Assembly: GCF_009467805.1 (NCBI RefSeq)
Contig: NZ_WIAY01000008.1
Coordinates: 91,321 to 155,320, forward strand
Direction of reading: 5' to 3'
DNA: 64,000 nt
Source of the DNA: Stenotrophomonas nematodicola
GTDB taxonomy: Bacteria > Pseudomonadota > Gammaproteobacteria > Xanthomonadales > Xanthomonadaceae
The notes below the pieces were generated by a model. It did no database searches, was not told where the DNA came from, and saw only the letters and a program-made list of their open reading frames with translations. A program made the position numbers and the translations under genes. Of this stretch, positions 36,476 to 43,718 are shown piece after piece. The first letter of the stretch is position 1. Every line of letters begins with the position of its first letter.

Positions 36476-37102
36476 ATGAACCGCTTTCCCACCGATGTCG
36501 CCCTGATCGTGGTCGATCTGCAGCCGGACTTCATGCCCGGTGGCGCGCTGCCCTGCGAGGACGGCGATGCGATCGTGGCGGACATCGCCGCGCTGCTGGC
36601 ACAGGGCCGCTATGCCACCGTGGTGGCGACCCAGGACTGGCACCCGGCCGATCATGCGTCGTTTGCCAGCCAGCATCCTGGCCACGCCCCGTTCGAGCAG
36701 ATTGCCCTGCACGGCCACCCGCAGACGCTGTGGCCGGACCACTGCGTGCAGGGCACGCCCGGCGCCGCATTGCACGCCGGCGTGGACTGGACGCCGGCGG
36801 CGATGATCCTGCGCAAGGGACGCAACCGCCACGTCGATTCGTACAGCGCCTTCCAGGAGAACCACGACGCCAATGGCCAACGGCCACCCACCGGGCTGGC
36901 CGGCTGGCTGCGCGAACGCGGTATCGCCGAGGTGCATTTGTGCGGCCTGGCACGCGACTACTGCGTGCTGTGGACCGCACAGGATGCGGCCGCCGCCGGC
37001 TTCCGCGTGGGCTATCTGTGGGCGCTGACGCGCCCGGTCAGTGCCGCCAACGACGATGCCACGCGCGCGGCGCTGGCGGCCAGCAGCATCACGCTGCGCT
37101 GA
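36476..37102 (+). CDS. pncA: Nicotinamidase (pyrazinamidase)
   Basis: A 208-residue cysteine hydrolase that converts nicotinamide to nicotinate in NAD salvage. The catalytic triad is visible: Asp14 (IVVDLQPDFMPGG), Lys114 (MILRKGRNRH) and Cys163 (GLARDYCVLWT). The metal ligands include Asp54 and His56 in ATQDWHPADH, with a further His nearby. Start codon and stop are normal. It is transcribed after queH with a 51-bp gap, possibly in the same transcript, although no functional link is known. Confidence 0.96.
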   Translation: MNRFPTDVALIVVDLQPDFMPGGALPCEDGDAIVADIAALLAQGRYATVVATQDWHPADHASFASQHPGHAPFEQIALHGHPQTLWPDHCVQGTPGAALHAGVDWTPAAMILRKGRNRHVDSYSAFQENHDANGQRPPTGLAGWLRERGIAEVHLCGLARDYCVLWTAQDAAAAGFRVGYLWALTRPVSAANDDATRAALAASSITLR

Positions 37103-37118
37103 GGGGTACGCCGCCGGC

Positions 37119-37286
37119 TCAGGCCTGTGGCGGCTGCTTGGCGGCGGCCTTGCGCTGGCGCTCGGCTTCCAGCCGTGCATTGCGCTGGAACACCCACACC
37201 AGCAACCAGATCGAACCGCCCACCACCACCGCGCATGCACCCAGTACGGCCAGCAGCTTCACCCACACCATCAGATCGGTATTCAT
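37119..37286 (-). CDS. Small single-pass membrane protein
   Basis: A 55-residue protein with one hydrophobic helix (LLAVLGACAVVVGGSIWLLV, about residues 10-30), followed by a basic helix RNARLEAERQRKAAAKQ. No family was identified. The ATG at 37286 was chosen because it gives a short N-terminus before the helix. It lies 51 bp downstream of purU on the same strand and converges on pncA. Codon use and the plausible membrane topology make it a likely gene. Confidence 0.65.
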   Translation of the reverse strand: MNTDLMVWVKLLAVLGACAVVVGGSIWLLVWVFQRNARLEAERQRKAAAKQPPQA

Positions 37287-37337
37287 CGCGCACTCCATTG
37301 CAGGACAGGGACCGGAGCATAGCACCGGCCACCGCGA

Positions 37338-38189
37338 TCAGCGGAACACCACCGTGCGGTGTCCATTGCGCAGGATGCGATGCTCGACATGCCGCCGTAC
37401 CGCGCGCGCCAGCACCTGCGACTCGGTATCGCTGCCCAGCCGCACCAGATCCCGCGGGGTCATCGCGTGGTCCACGCGCGCCACGTCCTGTTCGATGATC
37501 GGACCTTCGTCCAGATCGTCGGTCACATAGTGCGCGGTCGCACCGATGATCTTGACCCCGCGTGCGTGCGCCTGGTGGTACGGCTGCGCGCCCTTGAAGC
37601 TGGGCAGGAAGCTGTGATGGATGTTGATCGCCCGCCCCGCCAGCGCCTGGCACAGGCGCGGCGACAGGATCTGCATGTACCGCGCCAGTACCACCAGATC
37701 GATCTTCTCGCGTTCGACCAGGTCAATGATCTGCTGCTCCTGCACGGCGCGGTTGTCGGCGTTCACCGGCAGGTGGTGGAACGGGACACCGTAGGAGCCG
37801 GCGAGAGCGGCGAAGTCGGTGTGGTTGGAGGCCACCGCCGCGATATCCACCTGCAGCTGGCGGCTGTGCGCACGGAACAGCAGGTCGTTGAGGCAATGCC
37901 CCTGCCTGCTGACCAGCACCAGCAGCCGTGCCCGACGACGCGCATCGTGCAGTTGCCAGTCCATCGTGAACTCACTGCCCAGCGTGGCCATGCGCGCTTC
38001 CACGTCTGCCAGCGACCGTTCGGCGGCACGATCGAAATGCACGCGCAGGAAGAACCGGCCGCTCTCCTCGTCGCCGAACTGCTGGGCATCGAGGATGTTG
38101 CAGCCCAGCTCGAACAGCAGGCCGGACACGCGGTAGACGATCCCGGTACGGTCCGGGCATGACAGGGTGAGGATGGAATCGGGGCGCAT
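37338..38189 (-). CDS. purU: Formyltetrahydrofolate deformylase
   Basis: A 283-residue enzyme that hydrolyses 10-formyltetrahydrofolate to formate and tetrahydrofolate. An N-terminal ACT domain (residues 1-80: ILTLSCPDRTGIVYRVSGLL) is followed by a formyltransferase-like domain with INIHHSFLPSFKGAQPYHQA and ATAHYVTDDLDEGPIIEQD. These hold the catalytic His and Asp. The ATG at 38189 starts at the ACT domain; the longer frame is not conserved. It can feed one-carbon units to purine synthesis; no related gene is adjacent. Confidence 0.96.
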   Translation of the reverse strand: MRPDSILTLSCPDRTGIVYRVSGLLFELGCNILDAQQFGDEESGRFFLRVHFDRAAERSLADVEARMATLGSEFTMDWQLHDARRRARLLVLVSRQGHCLNDLLFRAHSRQLQVDIAAVASNHTDFAALAGSYGVPFHHLPVNADNRAVQEQQIIDLVEREKIDLVVLARYMQILSPRLCQALAGRAINIHHSFLPSFKGAQPYHQAHARGVKIIGATAHYVTDDLDEGPIIEQDVARVDHAMTPRDLVRLGSDTESQVLARAVRRHVEHRILRNGHRTVVFR

Positions 38190-38262
38190 CACGGCAGTGT
38201 AAGTGAGCGCCCTCCGTAGCGGGATGGTTGCTCTCAGCTGCAACCATTGGCCTGCGGTGCGT

Positions 38263-38532
38263 TCAATGCGGCGGATGCACGGTCAGTGCCACCAGCCGCA
38301 TCACCAGCGGGCGCACCACCAGGATGCAGCAGAACGCAGTGGGCATGGCCAACCGGTACGCACCGAACACGCGGGCGGGATAGTGCGCGTCCAGCCCGGC
38401 GTTGGCGGCGGTGATCACCAGGCACATCAGCATCGCCATGATCGAGGCCATGAAGAAGGCGAACACGTAGGGCGTGGAGCGGCTGCCGAGCTTCCAGGGA
38501 CGGGCCGGCAGGGTCTGCGGAGGGAGCGACAT
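38263..38532 (-). CDS. DUF2798 small membrane protein
   Basis: An 89-residue protein with two membrane helices (YVFAFFMASIMAMLMCLVIT and RLAMPTAFCCILVVRPLVMR). The pattern of a conserved MSxxMAxxMC region with Asn followed by AxPxxFxxILxxRPxV fits DUF2798. Function is unknown. The start at 38532 was chosen from three in-frame ATGs as the one giving a normal-length cytoplasmic N-terminus. It is divergent from a LysR regulator with a 138-bp gap, a common pairing for this family, so the regulator may control it. Confidence 0.8.
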   Translation of the reverse strand: MSLPPQTLPARPWKLGSRSTPYVFAFFMASIMAMLMCLVITAANAGLDAHYPARVFGAYRLAMPTAFCCILVVRPLVMRLVALTVHPPH

Positions 38533-38670
38533 GCGGAGCGATCCGATCAAGGGCAACCGGCGGTTGCGGGACCGGCACGATAGTCAGGGCAGCGGGGGGC
38601 CGGTAGACCGCGACGGATTGGCTCTTTATAAAGACAATCTTTGCAATGACCGGCCTTGATTGGCGCCATC

Positions 38671-39597
38671 ATGAACATTCTCCAGTCAATCCGCAGTTTC
38701 ATCCGGACCGCCGACGCCGGCAGCCTGGCCGCCGCCGCGCGTACGCTCGGGATCAGCCCGGCGGCGGTGGGGCAGAACATTGCGCGGCTGGAAGCCCACC
38801 TGGGCGTGCGCCTGTTCAACCGCACCACCCGCACGCTGGCGTTGACCGAACGCGGCGCGCTGTACCTGGCCGAAGTACGCCACATCGAGCGCGATCTGCA
38901 GCGGGCGCAGGCTGCCGTGACCGATCCGGAGGCGACCCCGCAGGGCCGCCTGCGCGTGGCCAGTACCGCTGCATTCGGTCGGCACGTGCTGGCCCCGCTG
39001 CTGCCGGCCCTGCAGGCGCGCCATCCGCGGCTGGAGATCGAACTGCTGCTCACCGACCGCGCAGTGGACCACGCACGCGAAGACGTGGATGTCAGCCTGC
39101 GGATCGAACAGCAACTGGTGGACGGGATCGTGGCGCGGCCCATCGCGCAGGTTCCGTTCGTGGTCTGCGCGGCGCCCTCGTACCTGGCGCAGGCAGGGAC
39201 CCCGTCCACGCCGGATGCGCTGCGCGACCATCGCTGTCTGGTGTTCCGCTACCCGGTGGACGGGCGCCTGCTGCCGTGGGGCTTCGTGCGCGACGGCATC
39301 CGGTTCGACGCCGGGATGCGCCCTGCGCTGGTCTGCGACGACATCGATGCGCTGGCCGCGATGGCGGCCGCAGGCGGCGGCATTGCCCGGTTGGCCGCGT
39401 TCGTGGCGGCGCCGTGGCTGTCACGTGGCGAACTGCAGGTGCTGTTCGCCACCGGCGACGGTGCCCGCACCTCACCCGAGCCGATGCGGCTGTTCCTGTG
39501 CGTCAGCGACCGTCGCGACCTCACGCCCAAGGTGCGGGCGTTGATGCAGGCCCTGCTCGATGCGCTGCCCGAGGCCTGGCGGGTGGACACGGTCTAG
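38671..39597 (+). CDS. LysR-family transcriptional regulator
   Basis: A 308-residue regulator. The N-terminal winged HTH (residues 1-60) has the LysR pattern FIRTADAGSLAAAARTLGIS and RLEAHLGVRLFNRTTRTL. The effector-binding domain follows from about residue 90 (LRVASTAAFGRHVLAPLLPA). The ATG at 38671 was chosen over a TTG 15 bp upstream. It is divergent from the DUF2798 gene, its likely target. The inducer is not predictable; it resembles CrgA/YafC-type LysR proteins. Confidence 0.93.
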   Translation: MNILQSIRSFIRTADAGSLAAAARTLGISPAAVGQNIARLEAHLGVRLFNRTTRTLALTERGALYLAEVRHIERDLQRAQAAVTDPEATPQGRLRVASTAAFGRHVLAPLLPALQARHPRLEIELLLTDRAVDHAREDVDVSLRIEQQLVDGIVARPIAQVPFVVCAAPSYLAQAGTPSTPDALRDHRCLVFRYPVDGRLLPWGFVRDGIRFDAGMRPALVCDDIDALAAMAAAGGGIARLAAFVAAPWLSRGELQVLFATGDGARTSPEPMRLFLCVSDRRDLTPKVRALMQALLDALPEAWRVDTV

Positions 39598-39855
39598 GGG
39601 GCCGGCGCTGCCGGAAGAACCCCGGCAGCGAAGAGTACGGCTGAGCAGTATCGAGCGATGTGTTTCAGTCCCTTCCCCTCACGCATGTCGCGGCAAGCGA
39701 GCCGCACGTGCCGTTCTACGCGAGGGGAATTCTCTCGTCTGTGACTCTGATGGCCGACATCAACGTATCGATGGGGAGTGGATTGGGTATATGCACTTCC
39801 AACCAGATCCGCTGACGCCGCCCTGGACACGTGCGTCCGTGCCGGCCCTCCGGTC

Positions 39856-40962
39856 TCAGCCCTCCGGCGCGAGAAACACGCCGCGTGCTTCGCGCGGCTC
39901 GCAGCGCAGGTACTGCGGTGCCGGGGCGAGTGAGTCGCCCAGGGCGGCGGCGGCGTGCCACGGCCAGCGCGGGTCGTAGAGGATGCCGCGGGCGAGCGCG
40001 ATGGCGTCGGCGTGGTTGTGGCGCAGGATCGATTCGGCCTGCGACGGATCGGTGATCAGACCCACCGCGATGACGGGCATTTTGACCTTGGCCTTGATCG
40101 CCGCCGCAAACGGCACCTGATAGCCCGGCTCCTGCGGGATCTTCTGGCGCGCATCGAGGCCGCCGCTGGAGACGTGCAGGAACTGGCAGCCGCGCATGTC
40201 CAGGATCTGGGCCAGGGTGCTGCTCTGCTCGATGTCCCAGCCACCGTCGACCCAGTCACTGGCCGAGATGCGCACGCCCACACTGATGCGGTCGGAAACC
40301 GCTTCGCGCACGGCGTCGAACACACGCACGAGCAGGCGCATGCGGTTTTCCAGCGAACCGCCGTACGGGTCCTGGCGCTTGTTGCTCAGGGGCGACAGGA
40401 ACTGGTGCAGCAGGTAGCCGTGCGCGGCATGCAGCTCGATCAGATCCAGCCCGGCGCGCTCGGCGCGGCGCGCGGCGGTGGCGAAGGCCTCGACCACGGC
40501 ATCGATGCCGGCCTCGTCCAGCGCCTCGGGCACGGGGCCATTGGCCGCGAACGGGAGCGCGGACGGGGCGTGGGTGGTCCAGGCGCGCGGGTCGCTGGCC
40601 GGCAGTGCGCCGCCGCCGTCCCACGGCCGCGCCGAGGACGCCTTGCGCCCGGCGTGGGCGAGCTGCACGCCCAGCGGCATCGGCGACCAGCGCTTCACCG
40701 CATCAATCACCTTCGTGAGCGCGGCCTCGGTGGCGTCGTCCCACAGGCCCAGGTCGGCCCAGCTGATGCGGCCCTCGGGCAGCACGGCGGTGGCTTCCAG
40801 GATCAACAGGCCGGCCCCGGACTGCGACAGCTGGCCCAGGTGGATCTGGTGCCAGTCGTTGGCCAGGCCATCGGTGGAGGAGTACTGGCACATCGGCGCG
40901 ATGACGATGCGGTTGGACAGCGACAGCGGGCCAAAGGAAACGGGGGAGAAGAGCTGACTCAA
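39856..40962 (-). CDS. Old Yellow Enzyme family NADPH:flavin oxidoreductase (NamA/YqjM-like)
   Basis: A 368-residue FMN enzyme that reduces activated alkenes such as enones. The FMN/substrate signature IAPMCQYSSTDGLANDWHQ and the paired histidines in ELHAAHGYLLHQFLSPLSNK are typical of the thermophilic-like/YqjM class. A late HADAIALARGILYDPRWPW binds the phosphate. The start is placed at TTG 40960-40962 (read as MSQLFSPVSFG), because no ATG or GTG lies close enough to the conserved start; this is tentative. It lies downstream of the sirtuin gene across a SMAG repeat. Confidence 0.9.
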   Translation of the reverse strand: MSQLFSPVSFGPLSLSNRIVIAPMCQYSSTDGLANDWHQIHLGQLSQSGAGLLILEATAVLPEGRISWADLGLWDDATEAALTKVIDAVKRWSPMPLGVQLAHAGRKASSARPWDGGGALPASDPRAWTTHAPSALPFAANGPVPEALDEAGIDAVVEAFATAARRAERAGLDLIELHAAHGYLLHQFLSPLSNKRQDPYGGSLENRMRLLVRVFDAVREAVSDRISVGVRISASDWVDGGWDIEQSSTLAQILDMRGCQFLHVSSGGLDARQKIPQEPGYQVPFAAAIKAKVKMPVIAVGLITDPSQAESILRHNHADAIALARGILYDPRWPWHAAAALGDSLAPAPQYLRCEPREARGVFLAPEG

Positions 40963-41050
40963 GGGGGACTCGGGGGAGGAAGAATGAAACCGGGGCGTTA
41001 TTGCACTCCGATGTGGGCGTGCAGGCAACCTTGTGTGTGGAACGGTGTGG

Positions 41051-41075
41051 CCAGCGGGGCAGAGCCCCGCTCTAC
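41051..41075 (-). repeat. SMAG-type GTAG repeat between sirtuin and OYE genes
   Basis: On the minus strand GTAG (complement of 41072-41075) precedes AGCGGGGC-TCT-GCCCCGCT, a perfect 8-bp stem with a three-base loop. It lies 18 bp past the sirtuin stop and about 90 bp before the OYE start. It may terminate or stabilise the upstream transcript. Confidence 0.85.
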
Positions 41076-41092
41076 GAGGCGGGCCGTGCGCT

Positions 41093-41914
41093 TCAGGCCG
41101 ATGCGTTCGCCGGCAGCAGGAATGAGAGGGCGGCCGCGCAGGGCTGCTCCACCTTGAGGGTGAGCAGGTCGTCTGCACGGGTGCGGCCCAGGTTCAGCGC
41201 GGCCACCGGCAGGCCCGCGTTGGCGGCGGCCTGCACGAACCGGAAGCCGGAGTAGACCATCAGCGACGAACCCACCACCAGAACGGCGTCGGCCTGCTGC
41301 AGGTGGGCGTGCACGGCGGCCACGCGCTCGCGGGGCACGCTCTCGCCGAAGAACACCACGTCGGGCTTGAGGAGGCCGCCACACTGCGCGCAGGCAGGTA
41401 CCTGGAAGGTGTCGAACGCCACGCCCTCCAGATCGGCGTCGCCGTCCGGGGCCTGCGCTGCGTCCAGGTGCTGCCAGTCGGGGTTGTGTGCCAGCAGGAT
41501 GTACTGGAACGCCTCGCGCGGAATGCGCGCCTCGCAGCCCATGCAGCGCACCTGGTCCAGCCGGCCGTGCAGGTCGATGACGCCCACGCTGCCGGCGCGC
41601 TGGTGCAGCCGGTCCACGTTCTGGGTGAGCAGCACCTCCACCTGCCCGCGCGCCTCCAGCGCCGCCAGCGCGGTGTGGGTGCCGTTGGGCTGGGCCTGGC
41701 CGAAGCGGGGCCATCCCGCCAGGCTGCGCGCCCAGTAACGCTGGCGGGTGGACAGCTCACCCATGAAGGCCTGGTAGGTCACCGGCGGGGTGCGCTTCCA
41801 CTGGCCATCGGCATCGCGGTAGTCGGGGATGCCCGAGTCGGTGCTGCAGCCGGCGCCGGTAAGCACGAACAGGCGCCGGGCGCGGTCGATGAAATCGGCG
41901 AGTGCGGGGGTCAT
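41093..41914 (-). CDS. Sirtuin NAD-dependent protein deacylase
   Basis: A 273-residue Sir2 protein that removes acyl groups from lysines using NAD. The NAD-binding motif is LTGAGCSTDSGIPDYRD (about 18-34), the catalytic His116 lies in IDLHGRLD, and TQNVDRLH is conserved. The zinc site has CMGCEA (Cys124, 127) and CAQCGG. The late VVGSSLMVYSGFRF and LNLGRT close the fold. The start is ATG 41914. The neighbours do not reveal a target. Class assignment (bacterial CobB versus class II) is uncertain. Confidence 0.93.
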   Translation of the reverse strand: MTPALADFIDRARRLFVLTGAGCSTDSGIPDYRDADGQWKRTPPVTYQAFMGELSTRQRYWARSLAGWPRFGQAQPNGTHTALAALEARGQVEVLLTQNVDRLHQRAGSVGVIDLHGRLDQVRCMGCEARIPREAFQYILLAHNPDWQHLDAAQAPDGDADLEGVAFDTFQVPACAQCGGLLKPDVVFFGESVPRERVAAVHAHLQQADAVLVVGSSLMVYSGFRFVQAAANAGLPVAALNLGRTRADDLLTLKVEQPCAAALSFLLPANASA

Positions 41915-41955
41915 GGCGATCAGATGGGGGCGCTGCCGGGCCGGCGCAATTGCCC

Positions 41956-42369
41956 TCAGGGCCCGGGAATGGGCTCGGGCAATGCCGGCACGGCGACCGG
42001 CTGGCCGGCGTCGTCCAGGGCGATCATCACGAAGTGGCCACGCGTGCAGAGTTTGCGCTCGCCGTTGTGCAGGTCTTCGGCGATCAGCTCCACTTCCACC
42101 TTCATCGAGCTGCGGCCCACCTCGACGATGCGGCCGACGGTCTCCACCATCTGTCCGATGCGGATGGGCAGCTTGAAGTCGACCTGGTCCGAGCGGGCGG
42201 TGACCACGGTGCGGCGCGAATAGCGCGCGGCGGCAAGGAAGGCGGCCTTGTCCATCCACGCCAGCGCCTGGCCACCGAACAGGGTGCCCATGTGGTTGGT
42301 GTGGTTGGGGAAGACGATCTCGGCCATGCGGACTTCGATGGGCGGGACGGTGTCAGGGGAAGCGGTCAT
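41956..42369 (-). CDS. Acyl-CoA thioesterase (hot-dog fold, YciA-like)
   Basis: A 137-residue hot-dog protein that hydrolyses acyl-CoA. The signature FPNHTNHMGTLFGGQALAWM matches the YciA/BACH-type family, with the adjacent DKAAFLAAARYSRRTVVTAR. The start at 42369 (MTASPDTVPPIEV) was selected over a longer frame whose N-terminus is non-conserved. It lies 41 bp upstream of the sirtuin gene on the same strand, so the two may share a transcript. CoA specificity is unknown. Confidence 0.92.
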   Translation of the reverse strand: MTASPDTVPPIEVRMAEIVFPNHTNHMGTLFGGQALAWMDKAAFLAAARYSRRTVVTARSDQVDFKLPIRIGQMVETVGRIVEVGRSSMKVEVELIAEDLHNGERKLCTRGHFVMIALDDAGQPVAVPALPEPIPGP

Positions 42370-42443
42370 GGGGGCGGCCGGTACATGTGGGGTCGCGCGG
42401 ATGATACGGCAGGCGCAGTGAGCGGGTGGCGGGTACCGCCAAA

Positions 42444-42474
42444 CAGACAGCCCCGGCCAGGCCGGGGCTGTCTG
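42444..42474 (-). terminator. Strong hairpin downstream of nrdB
   Basis: A 14-bp perfect stem CAGACAGCCCCGGC (42444-42457) / GCCGGGGCTGTCTG (42461-42474) with a three-base loop, directly past the nrdB stop on the minus strand. On that strand TTTGGCGG follows, so the T-run is short, but the stem is very stable. Confidence 0.75.
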
Positions 42475-42496
42475 CTTCACGCACGGCAGCGTGGGA

Positions 42497-43516
42497 TCAG
42501 AACGACATGTCGAAGGCGACTTCGCCCTTCACGCCAACCTGGTAGGCCGAGGAACGGCGCTCGAAGAAGTTGGTCAGTTCCTGCACGTCCTGCAGTTCCA
42601 TGAAGCTCAGCGGGTTGCGCACGTTGTACTTCTTTTCCATGCCCAGGCGGTGGAAGTGGTTGTCGGCGCAGTGCTGCAGGTACTGGCGCATGTCGCGGGT
42701 GGAAATGCCCGCCACGCCGCCGGAGAGCACGTCTTCGGCGAACTGCACTTCGCATTCGATGGCTTCGGCGAGCATGTCATACACCTGCTGCTTCATCGCA
42801 TCGTCGAACAGGTCCGGCTCTTCCTCGCGGATCACGTCCACGCATTCAAAGGCGAACTCCATGTGCGCGCTTTCGTCGCGGAACACCCAGTTGGTACCCG
42901 AGGCCAGGCCGTTGAGCAGGCCACGCGAACGGAAGTAGTACACGTAGGCGAATGCAGCAAAGAAGAACAGGCCTTCGATGCACGCCGCGAAGCAGATCTG
43001 GTTGAGCAGGAACTGGCGGCGCTCGTCACGGGTCTCGATGCGCTTGAGGTTCTGGATCGAGTCGATCCACTTGAAGCAGAAGTCGGCCTTCTTCTTGATC
43101 GAGTCGATGTTCTCCACGGCGTCGAACGCCTTGGCGCGTTCGTCCGGATCGGGCAGATAGTTGTCGAGCAGGGTCAGGTAGAACTGCACGTGCAGCGCTT
43201 CTTCGTACAGCTGGCGCGACAGGTACATGCGCGCTTCGGGCGCATTCAGGTGCTGATACAGGTTCAGCACCAGGTTGTTGGACACGATCGAATCGCCGGT
43301 GGCGAAGAACGCGACCAGGCGGTGGATCAGGTGGCGCTCGCCCGGCGACATCTTGCCATGCAGGTCGCTGATGTCGATCTGGAAGTTGATCTCTTCCACG
43401 GTCCAGGTGTTCTTGATCGCGTTGCGATACATGTCATAGAACTGCGGGTAGCGCATCGGGCGCAGAGTCAGTTCAAAACCGGGATCGAGCAGCATTTGAC
43501 GGGGCTTGTCGGCCAT
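42497..43516 (-). CDS. nrdB: Class Ia ribonucleotide reductase small subunit
   Basis: A 339-residue di-iron/tyrosyl radical subunit. The ligand helix EEALHVQFY has the Glu and His, and the radical-bearing Tyr sits four residues after the His, as in E. coli Tyr122. Further ligands are in ESAHMEFAFECV (late Glu and His). The C-terminal tail VGVKGEVAFDMSF should dock on NrdA. It lies downstream of nrdA across a 202-bp gap with a GC-rich hairpin. Pairing with NrdA is secure. Confidence 0.97.
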   Translation of the reverse strand: MADKPRQMLLDPGFELTLRPMRYPQFYDMYRNAIKNTWTVEEINFQIDISDLHGKMSPGERHLIHRLVAFFATGDSIVSNNLVLNLYQHLNAPEARMYLSRQLYEEALHVQFYLTLLDNYLPDPDERAKAFDAVENIDSIKKKADFCFKWIDSIQNLKRIETRDERRQFLLNQICFAACIEGLFFFAAFAYVYYFRSRGLLNGLASGTNWVFRDESAHMEFAFECVDVIREEEPDLFDDAMKQQVYDMLAEAIECEVQFAEDVLSGGVAGISTRDMRQYLQHCADNHFHRLGMEKKYNVRNPLSFMELQDVQELTNFFERRSSAYQVGVKGEVAFDMSF

Positions 43517-43718
43517 GAGGGCAGTCCTTGTTTCGGTTGGCGGCGTCCCGGGGGACGCGTCGAAAGACCCGCGCGTGTGCGCGGCGGGCTTCCGGCACGG
43601 CAGGCGCCGGAGCGCCTGCGGTGACAGCGGTGTTGGTGGTGTCGATCAGGTTCCGTACCGACCAGCAGCCGGTACCGAGCCGTTGGAATGCCGGCCCTGC
43701 TGGGCCGGCACGCCCTTC
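43517..43718 (-). promoter_or_regulatory. nrdA-nrdB intergenic spacer with hairpin
   Basis: This 202-bp spacer holds no gene. A perfect hairpin TGCCGGCCC-tgc-aGGGCCGGCA type stem lies at 43689-43710, just past the nrdA stop. It has no T-run, so it may act as a processing or partial-termination site that lowers nrdB relative to nrdA. Confidence 0.45.
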
